In this document: positions 6,253-10,558 of the stretch, one piece after another | Layout of the letters: each line of letters begins with the position of its first letter | Position numbering within the stretch: the first letter of the stretch is position 1 | Assembly (NCBI RefSeq): GCF_937876455.1 | Contig: NZ_CALFIG010000226.1 | Coordinates: forward strand, 1-10,558 | DNA length: 10,558 nucleotides | Direction of reading: 5' to 3' | Source of the DNA: an uncultured Flavobacterium sp. | Lineage (GTDB): Bacteria > Bacteroidota > Bacteroidia > Flavobacteriales > Flavobacteriaceae | Translations under genes and position numbers: made by a program | Notes under the pieces: model-generated | Databases searched by the model: none | What the model was told of the DNA's origin: nothing | What the model saw: the letters and a program-made list of their open reading frames with translations, nothing else

Positions 6253-6843
6253 ATGATTCATGATTTATCAAAAATACTCCAACTCGAACCTAAGTTTCAA
6301 GAAATAATTGACACCTACGGAAATCCAACAATAACGACTCGTGCATCAGGTTTTATTGCGCTTTCTCAATTAATATTGGAACAACAAGTTTCCATTGCTT
6401 CTGCAAAAGCTTGTTATGACAAAATTGAAAATTATTTAAATGGTTTCACACCACAATTAGTACTCCAAACTTCTGATGAAGAACTGAAAGCATGTGGCGT
6501 ATCCCGTCAAAAAATAAGTTATATCAAAAATTTAGCACGTTCTATAGAAAAAAATAAAATTGACTTAGAAAGTTTCCATTCAAAAACCGAAACAGAAGTT
6601 TATACGGAATTAATTCAATTGAAAGGAATTGGAAAATGGACCACTCAAGTGTATTTAATGTTCTGTTTACAAAAGAAAGATGTTTTTCCAATTGGAGATA
6701 TCGCCGTACAACACACCATGCGAGAACTATTTCAAACCGAAACTTTAGAAGAAATGGAACTTCATGCCGCTAATTGGAAACCTTATCGATCCTTAGCAAC
6801 CTATTTGTTATGGCATCATTATTTAAAGAAACGCAATCGTTAA
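6253..6843 (+). CDS. AlkA-like DNA-3-methyladenine glycosylase (HhH-GPD family)
   Basis: A base-excision repair enzyme of the helix-hairpin-helix GPD superfamily, predicted to remove alkylated purines from DNA. From the ATG at 6253 it is 196 residues, typical of the short AlkA-type family without the extra N-terminal domain of E. coli AlkA. GFIALSQLILEQQVSIASA (about 33-51) is the first conserved helical block. The HhH motif is LIQLKGIGKWTTQVYL (about 120-135), and the catalytic Asp is D149 in VFPIGDIAVQ, aligning with the essential Asp of AlkA (DVFLPDD). No Cys cluster for an Fe-S cluster is present, which argues against a MutY/Nth type. A TTG at 6244 would add only three residues (M-L-F) and I prefer the ATG. 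It lies 50 bp after the DUF5686 gene without an evident promoter or terminator between. Substrate range is not predictable from this sequence. Confidence 0.9.
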   Translation: MIHDLSKILQLEPKFQEIIDTYGNPTITTRASGFIALSQLILEQQVSIASAKACYDKIENYLNGFTPQLVLQTSDEELKACGVSRQKISYIKNLARSIEKNKIDLESFHSKTETEVYTELIQLKGIGKWTTQVYLMFCLQKKDVFPIGDIAVQHTMRELFQTETLEEMELHAANWKPYRSLATYLLWHHYLKKRNR

Positions 6844-6875
6844 TTTTTCCACATTCAAAATTTCATAATTTTTAT

Positions 6876-6905
6876 ACACTTTTTTTAGTGTTATTGTATT
6901 TTTTT
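6876..6905 (+). terminator. Weak candidate terminator after the glycosylase gene
   Basis: ACACT (6876-6880) and AGTGT (6887-6891) form a 5-bp stem with a T6 loop, and a T run follows only after a 7-base gap (6899-6905). The stem is short and the U tract detached, so this may not work; no better terminator is visible before ppa. Confidence 0.25.
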
Positions 6906-6929
6906 ATGCGCTAAATCAAGAATATAGGA

Positions 6930-6964
6930 AAACTGCTAACTGCCAACTTTCAACTCCTAACTTT
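6930..6964. repeat. Five-unit heptad tandem repeat, consensus NAACTNN
   Basis: Five consecutive seven-base units share AACT at positions 2-5: AAACTGC, TAACTGC, CAACTTT, CAACTCC and TAACTTT, without gaps. The tract is non-coding and lies directly upstream of the ppa -7 box, so units three to five cover the place where a -33 element should be. Similar but less regular sequence occurs at 1640-1667. Confidence 0.75.
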
Positions 6965-6968
6965 TCCC

Positions 6969-6976
6969 TACATTTG
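6969..6976 (+). promoter_or_regulatory. -7 promoter box for ppa
   Basis: TACATTTG matches TAnnTTTG exactly, 25 bp before the ppa ATG. A TTTC at 6948-6951 sits 17 bp upstream and is a near match to the -33 TTTG element; it falls inside the heptad repeat. This is the best promoter candidate in the window. Confidence 0.6.
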
Positions 6977-7001
6977 CCCCCGAAAAAAATTAAAATTTAA
7001 A

Positions 7002-7532
7002 ATGACAGCAGATAAAGTAGAAACATTTGATGTTTTGGTAGAAATACCTCGTGGAAGTCGAAATAAATATGAATATGATTTCGATTTGAAAAGAATGCGT
7101 TTTGATAGAATGTTATTTTCGTCAATGATGTATCCAGCAGATTACGGTTTTATTCCTGAAACATTAGCACTTGATGGAGACCCACTTGACGTATTGGTTT
7201 TAGTAACTAAACCAACATTTCCAGGGTGTGTAATTGAAGTAAAACCAATTGGAGTATTTCATATGGCGGATGACAAAGGCCCTGATGAAAAAGTTATTTG
7301 CGTACCTGTATCAGACCCGATTTGGAATAAATTAAATGACTTGTCAGATGTAAACCCACACTTATTAAAAGAAATAGAACATTTTTTTGAGGTATATAAA
7401 GACTTAGAAAATAAAAAAGTAGACGTACACGGATGGGGAGATGTTACTGAAGCAAGAGAAATATTAAGACAATGTGTGGAACGTTTTAACAACATAGAAA
7501 ATAAACCTGAAGGACTATTCAGTATAAAATAA
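7002..7532 (+). CDS. ppa: Inorganic pyrophosphatase, soluble family I
   Basis: A cytoplasmic Mg2+-dependent enzyme that hydrolyses pyrophosphate to two phosphates and so drives nucleic-acid, protein and lipid synthesis. The 176-residue length matches bacterial family I. Essentially all active-site residues known from the E. coli enzyme can be placed: E14, K22 and E24 in VLVEIPRGSRNKYEYD; R36; Y48 in YPADYGFIPET; D58, D60 and D63 in the signature DGDPLDVLVL; D90, D95 and K97 in MADDKGPDEKV; and Y132-K133 in HFFEVYKDLE. It should be fully active. The ATG at 7002 gives the expected N-terminus and is preceded by a good -7 box at 6969-6976. A strong hairpin terminator follows 18 bp after the stop, separating it from the membrane pyrophosphatase gene, which acts on the same substrate. 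Confidence 0.97.
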   Translation: MTADKVETFDVLVEIPRGSRNKYEYDFDLKRMRFDRMLFSSMMYPADYGFIPETLALDGDPLDVLVLVTKPTFPGCVIEVKPIGVFHMADDKGPDEKVICVPVSDPIWNKLNDLSDVNPHLLKEIEHFFEVYKDLENKKVDVHGWGDVTEAREILRQCVERFNNIENKPEGLFSIK

Positions 7533-7550
7533 TTTTTAAATAAAATCATT

Positions 7551-7587
7551 AAAAAAGGCAATTAACAGTAGGATAATTGCCTTTTTT
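7551..7587 (+). terminator. Intrinsic terminator of ppa
   Basis: AAAAAAGGCAATTA (7551-7564) and TAATTGCCTTTTTT (7574-7587) are perfectly complementary over 14 bp around a 9-nt loop, ending in a six-T run. It is the cleanest terminator in the window and lies between the two pyrophosphatase genes. Confidence 0.93.
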
Positions 7588-7590
7588 ATT

Positions 7591-7598
7591 TAAATTTG
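7591..7598 (+). promoter_or_regulatory. -7 promoter box for the membrane pyrophosphatase
   Basis: TAAATTTG matches TAnnTTTG exactly and starts three bases after the U tract of the ppa terminator, 32 bp before the hppA ATG. The upstream -33 region would fall inside the terminator hairpin and has no clear TTTG. Confidence 0.5.
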
Positions 7599-7630
7599 TT
7601 CAAATTAAAAACTAAATTAACTATTTAATT

Positions 7631-10189
7631 ATGAATACAATTATGATTTATGTGCCAATAATTATGGCAGTTCTTGGACTTTTGTTCATGGCAATTAAAA
7701 GAGCTTGGGTGCTTAAACAAGACGCTGGAGATGGAAAAATGAAAGAGATTTCAGATTACATCTACGAGGGTGCATTAGCTTTCTTAAAAGCAGAGTATAG
7801 ATTATTAGCAATATTTGTTCTTTTGGCAAGTGTTGCGTTAGCAGGAATTACATTTATTCCAGGAGTAAAAACAGATTTATTAATAGTAGTTGCTTTTGTT
7901 TTTGGAGCAATATTTTCAGCATTAGCTGGAAACATGGGTATGAAAATAGCCACTAAAACCAATGTAAGAACAACACAAGCTGCTCGTTCAAGTTTACCAC
8001 AAGCATTGAAGGTTTCTTTTGGTGGTGGAACAGTAATGGGTCTTGGTGTTGCTGGTTTAGCAGTTTTAGGATTGACAGGATTTTTTATCATTTTCTTCCA
8101 TTTATTCATGGGTGGCGTTTGGACAGACACAGAAGGAATGACCGTTGTGTTAGAAACATTAGCTGGTTTTTCTTTAGGTGCTGAATCAATTGCATTATTT
8201 GCTCGTGTTGGTGGAGGTATTTATACCAAAGCAGCTGACGTGGGTGCTGACTTAGTTGGTAAAGTAGAAGCAGGAATCCCAGAAGATGACCCTCGTAATC
8301 CAGCGACTATTGCGGATAACGTGGGAGATAACGTAGGTGACGTAGCAGGTATGGGAGCCGACTTATTTGGTTCGTATGTAGCAACGGTTTTAGCTGCAAT
8401 GGTGTTAGGAAATTATGTAATTAAAGATATGGGTGGTAAAATTGAAGATGCCTTTGGAGGTATTGGTCCAATTTTATTACCAATGGCAATAGCTGGTTTC
8501 GGAATTTTATTCTCTATCATTGGAACAATGTTAGTAAAAATTTCAAGTGATGACGCTAAAGAAGCACAAGTTCAAGGTGCTTTAAACAAAGGAAACTGGG
8601 TTTCAATTGTATTAACTGCAATTTCTTGTTATTTCTTAGTTGACTATTTATTACCAGCAACAATGCAAATGGAATTTTATGGAGAAGGTTTAATTGCTGT
8701 TTCTTCTATGCGTGTTTTCTTTGCAACATTAGTTGGATTAATAGTAGGTGGAGTGATTTCATCAGTAACAGAATATTATACAGGATTAGGAACAAAACCA
8801 GTATTGGCAATTGTTCAAAAATCATCAACAGGTGCGGGAACTAACGTAATCGCTGGTTTAGCTACAGGTATGATTTCTACATTTCCAACAGTAATTTTAT
8901 TTGCAGCGGCTATTTGGGCTTCGTATGCTTTTGCAGGATTTTATGGTGTGGCTTTAGCAGCTTCTGCCATGATGGCTACTACAGCTATGCAATTAGCCAT
9001 TGATGCGTTCGGACCTATTTCTGACAATGCTGGAGGTATCGCAGAAATGAGCGAATTACCAAAAGAAGTTCGTACACGTACAGATATTTTAGATTCAGTA
9101 GGTAACACAACTGCTGCAACAGGTAAAGGTTTTGCAATTGCTTCAGCAGCATTAACTTCATTAGCTTTATTTGCAGCTTATGTAACGTTTACAGGTATTG
9201 ATGGTATTAATATTTTCAAAGCACCTGTATTAGCAATGCTTTTCGTTGGTGGAATGATTCCAGTGGTATTCTCTGCATTAGCAATGAATTCTGTTGGAAA
9301 AGCTGCAATGGATATGGTTTATGAAGTTCGTCGTCAGTTCAAAGAAATTCCAGGAATTATGGAAGGAACTGGTAAACCAGAATATGGTAAATGTGTGGAA
9401 ATTTCAACTAAAGCCGCTTTACGCGAAATGATGTTACCAGGAATTTTAACGATTGGTTTTCCAATTGCGATAGTATTATTAGGTAAATTAGTCTATGCAG
9501 ATAATAATCAATTAATCGCTGAAATGTTAGGTGGTTATATGGCAGGAGTTACCGTTTCAGGTGTACTTTGGGCGGTATTCCAAAACAACGCAGGTGGTGC
9601 TTGGGATAATGCTAAAAAATCATTTGAAGCAGGTGTTGAAATTAATGGCGAAATGACTTACAAAGGTTCTGATGCGCATAAAGCAGCTGTAACTGGAGAT
9701 ACTGTTGGAGATCCATTCAAAGATACTTCTGGACCATCAATGAATATATTAATTAAATTAACATGTTTAATTGGTTTAGTAATTGCACCTATTTTAGGAG
9801 GTAATTCTGAAGGAGCTAAAAAAGAAATGAAATGCACAATAATTGAAATGAACTCAACTTCGTCAACTAAAGTTGGTAAATGCGACATGAGTAAATGTGC
9901 AACAATGACTAAAGATGAATGTGCTAAAATGTGTGATTCATTAGGTTGTTCAGCAGAAGAAAAAGAAATGTGTATGTCGCATTATGGTGCTGATGGCAAA
10001 TTCCTTGCTAAAGAAGGTACTAAAGCTTGTTGCGCTATGGATACAGATAAAAATGTAAAAGTTGAGATTAAAAATGTGAACGGAAAAGCAAAAGCCACAG
10101 TAACTACATCTGAAAAAGGTAATGTAAATGTTCAAATTTTTGAAGGATCACTAGACGAAGTAAAAGCTAAAGTAGAAGGATTAAAATAG
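7631..10189 (+). CDS. hppA: K+-dependent membrane-bound proton pyrophosphatase with Cys-rich C-terminal extension
   Basis: An inner-membrane ion pump that couples cytoplasmic PPi hydrolysis to ion export. The 16-helix core spans residues ~1-724. PPi/Mg motifs are intact: DVGADLVGKVE (203-213), EDDPRNPATIADNVGDNVGD (218-237), GADLFGS (242-248) and GDTVGDPFKDTSGPSMN (689-705). GNTTAATGKG (491-500) has A495 and G498, the signature of K+-dependent enzymes; K+-independent ones have Lys at the first position. Glu is absent from TM6 at both the Na+-pump position (G247) and the plant H+-pump position (A251), but TM5 carries Glu185 in GAESIALF. This pattern, as I recall the literature, marks the Flavobacterium-type H+-pumps. 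Residues ~725-852 are an extension: nine Cys and eight Met, two 17-residue repeats at 751-784, then a charged, Val/Lys-rich tail. An even helix number and the positive loop after TM1 (IKRAWVLK) put both termini in the periplasm. Pump family is certain; H+ specificity is inferred, and the extension's role is unknown. Confidence 0.96.
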   Translation: MNTIMIYVPIIMAVLGLLFMAIKRAWVLKQDAGDGKMKEISDYIYEGALAFLKAEYRLLAIFVLLASVALAGITFIPGVKTDLLIVVAFVFGAIFSALAGNMGMKIATKTNVRTTQAARSSLPQALKVSFGGGTVMGLGVAGLAVLGLTGFFIIFFHLFMGGVWTDTEGMTVVLETLAGFSLGAESIALFARVGGGIYTKAADVGADLVGKVEAGIPEDDPRNPATIADNVGDNVGDVAGMGADLFGSYVATVLAAMVLGNYVIKDMGGKIEDAFGGIGPILLPMAIAGFGILFSIIGTMLVKISSDDAKEAQVQGALNKGNWVSIVLTAISCYFLVDYLLPATMQMEFYGEGLIAVSSMRVFFATLVGLIVGGVISSVTEYYTGLGTKPVLAIVQKSSTGAGTNVIAGLATGMISTFPTVILFAAAIWASYAFAGFYGVALAASAMMATTAMQLAIDAFGPISDNAGGIAEMSELPKEVRTRTDILDSVGNTTAATGKGFAIASAALTSLALFAAYVTFTGIDGINIFKAPVLAMLFVGGMIPVVFSALAMNSVGKAAMDMVYEVRRQFKEIPGIMEGTGKPEYGKCVEISTKAALREMMLPGILTIGFPIAIVLLGKLVYADNNQLIAEMLGGYMAGVTVSGVLWAVFQNNAGGAWDNAKKSFEAGVEINGEMTYKGSDAHKAAVTGDTVGDPFKDTSGPSMNILIKLTCLIGLVIAPILGGNSEGAKKEMKCTIIEMNSTSSTKVGKCDMSKCATMTKDECAKMCDSLGCSAEEKEMCMSHYGADGKFLAKEGTKACCAMDTDKNVKVEIKNVNGKAKATVTTSEKGNVNVQIFEGSLDEVKAKVEGLK
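9803..10186 (+). other. Cys/Met-rich C-terminal extension of the membrane pyrophosphatase
   Basis: This in-frame segment (residues 725-852) lies beyond the point, shortly after LVIAPIL, where the mPPases I recall normally end. Cys are at 735, 751, 756, 764, 768, 773, 781, 800 and 801. CDMSKCATMTKDECAKM (751-767) and CDSLGCSAEEKEMCMSH (768-784) repeat with an exact 17-residue period and identical C-x4-C-x7-C spacing. The last ~45 residues (807-852) lack Cys and look like short beta strands ending in a helix. Metal binding or disulfide formation in the periplasm are the obvious possibilities; neither is shown. Confidence 0.85.
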
Positions 10190-10210
10190 TTTTCTACACC
10201 AATTATAATG

Positions 10211-10237
10211 AAAGCCTCAGAAATGAGGCTTTTTTTT
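10211..10237 (+). terminator. Intrinsic terminator of hppA
   Basis: AAAGCCTCA (10211-10219) pairs with TGAGGCTTT (10224-10232) over 9 bp, closed by a GAAA tetraloop and followed by T bases to 10237. It lies 21 bp after the hppA stop codon. Confidence 0.93.
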
Positions 10238-10281
10238 ATGCAATTTATTTGTATATTTATCCTGTACATAAATAAATACAC

Positions 10282-10533
10282 ATGAAAATAAGCTATTCGT
10301 TTCTATTATTTTTTCTATTCTCATTGAGCTTTTCTCAAACAGATATTGCAATCATTCCACAACCGCAAGACGTATTTTTAAAAAAATCTAGTTTTTATAT
10401 TACTCCCAAAACATGCATTCAAGCTGATGAAAATTCCTTTGAAGCAACTTATCTTAAAGAAGCTATAAAAACACAAACGGAATTAAATTTAAACATCAAT
10501 TTTATTATCTGCTATCGAATTAATTTAAGTTAA
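10282..10533 (+). CDS. Beta-N-acetylhexosaminidase (GH20) N-terminus, truncated at contig end
   Basis: The first ~80 residues of an exported protein, starting at the ATG at 10282. A type I signal peptide (MKISYSFLLFFLFSLSFS) ends before QTDIAIIPQPQDV. IIPQPQDVFLKKSSFYIT, then EATYLKEAIKTQTEL, matches the start of the GH20b domain that precedes the catalytic barrel in bacterial beta-hexosaminidases; these remove terminal N-acetylhexosamines from chitin fragments, glycans or peptidoglycan. A full protein would be roughly 650-780 residues, so nearly all of it, including the catalytic Asp-Glu pair, is missing. The in-frame TAA at 10531-10533 is eight bases before an Illumina adapter and the preceding residues (about 70-83) do not look like the family, so the stop is probably an assembly artefact, not a natural end. 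The family call rests on the short N-terminal motif alone. Confidence 0.65.
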   Translation: MKISYSFLLFFLFSLSFSQTDIAIIPQPQDVFLKKSSFYITPKTCIQADENSFEATYLKEAIKTQTELNLNINFIICYRINLS

Positions 10534-10541
10534 GTTTAAAT

Positions 10542-10558
10542 AGATCGGAAGAGCGTCG
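10542..10558 (+). other. Illumina TruSeq adapter sequence (contamination)
   Basis: AGATCGGAAGAGCGTCG is identical to the start of the standard Illumina TruSeq universal adapter as read at the end of a short insert. It is not genomic, and marks the window's right edge as an untrimmed contig end. Confidence 0.97.

Noticed and set aside
7259..8130. Minus-strand open frames opposite ppa and the start of hppA
   Set aside because: They mirror conserved coding sequence and show no domain; treated as shadows.
9658..10135. Minus-strand frames opposite the Cys-rich extension, considered as an alternative explanation for it
   Set aside because: The forward frame is continuous with the pump, has no stop, and shows an exact Cys repeat; the antisense frames show nothing comparable.
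9827..10189. The Cys-rich segment as a separate gene starting at the internal ATG of Met733
   Set aside because: No stop separates it from the pump, and no promoter box or start context was found; a fused extension is simpler. It may still descend from a separate gene.
7002..10189. Gene duplication as the reason for two pyrophosphatases
   Set aside because: The soluble family I enzyme and the membrane pump are unrelated folds, so this is not a tandem duplication.
1..10558. Mobile element, CRISPR, prophage, toxin-antitoxin or tRNA/rRNA content
   Set aside because: No transposase, integrase, terminal repeats, regularly spaced repeats, tRNA cloverleaf or rRNA sequence could be seen on either strand.

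Overview
The window reads as ordinary chromosomal DNA of a Flavobacterium-like member of the Bacteroidota (Flavobacteriia). Four lines of evidence support this: the AT-rich composition; the absence of clear Shine-Dalgarno sequences before the starts; several -7 boxes of the Bacteroidota form TAnnTTTG; and clade-typical proteins, namely a DUF5686 outer-membrane protein, a Flavobacterium-type membrane pyrophosphatase and signal peptides ending in FSQ. The last 17 bases are an Illumina adapter, so the right edge is an assembly contig end, not a biological boundary.

Layout. On the minus strand, positions 1-495 hold the N-terminal part of a bifunctional nuclease (BFN/DUF151) protein that runs off the left edge. 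A strong terminator (552-601) separates it from etfB-etfA (2409 down to 623), the two subunits of an electron transfer flavoprotein. A 264-bp divergent intergenic region (2410-2673) with several inverted repeats separates etfB from pdhB, the E1-beta subunit of pyruvate dehydrogenase, on the plus strand. Everything after that is on the plus strand: a DUF5686/carboxypeptidase-regulatory-like outer-membrane protein (3722-6202), an AlkA-like HhH-GPD DNA glycosylase (about 6253-6843), a soluble family I pyrophosphatase (7002-7532), a K+-dependent membrane-bound proton pyrophosphatase (7631-10189), and the first ~80 codons of a probable GH20 beta-N-acetylhexosaminidase (10282 on).

How the genes relate. 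EtfAB passes electrons from acyl-CoA dehydrogenases to the quinone pool, and PdhB is part of the complex that makes acetyl-CoA from pyruvate, so the divergent region lies between two central-carbon functions. The E1-alpha, E2 and E3 genes are not here. The two adjacent pyrophosphatases hydrolyse the same substrate, one releasing the energy as heat in the cytoplasm and one storing it as an ion gradient, but a 14-bp terminator hairpin and a separate -7 box lie between them. Most plus-strand genes look like single transcription units with their own terminator or promoter.

I found no mobile element, CRISPR array, RNA gene or phage sequence. The most unusual feature is the ~125-residue C-terminal extension of the membrane pyrophosphatase, which carries two tandem 17-residue repeats with C-x4-C-x7-C spacing and is predicted to face the periplasm. 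Other points worth checking are the Glu relocated to TM5 in the same pump, a heptad-repeat tract overlapping the ppa promoter, a promoter box abutting the pdhB terminator hairpin, and adjoining palindromes upstream of etfB.
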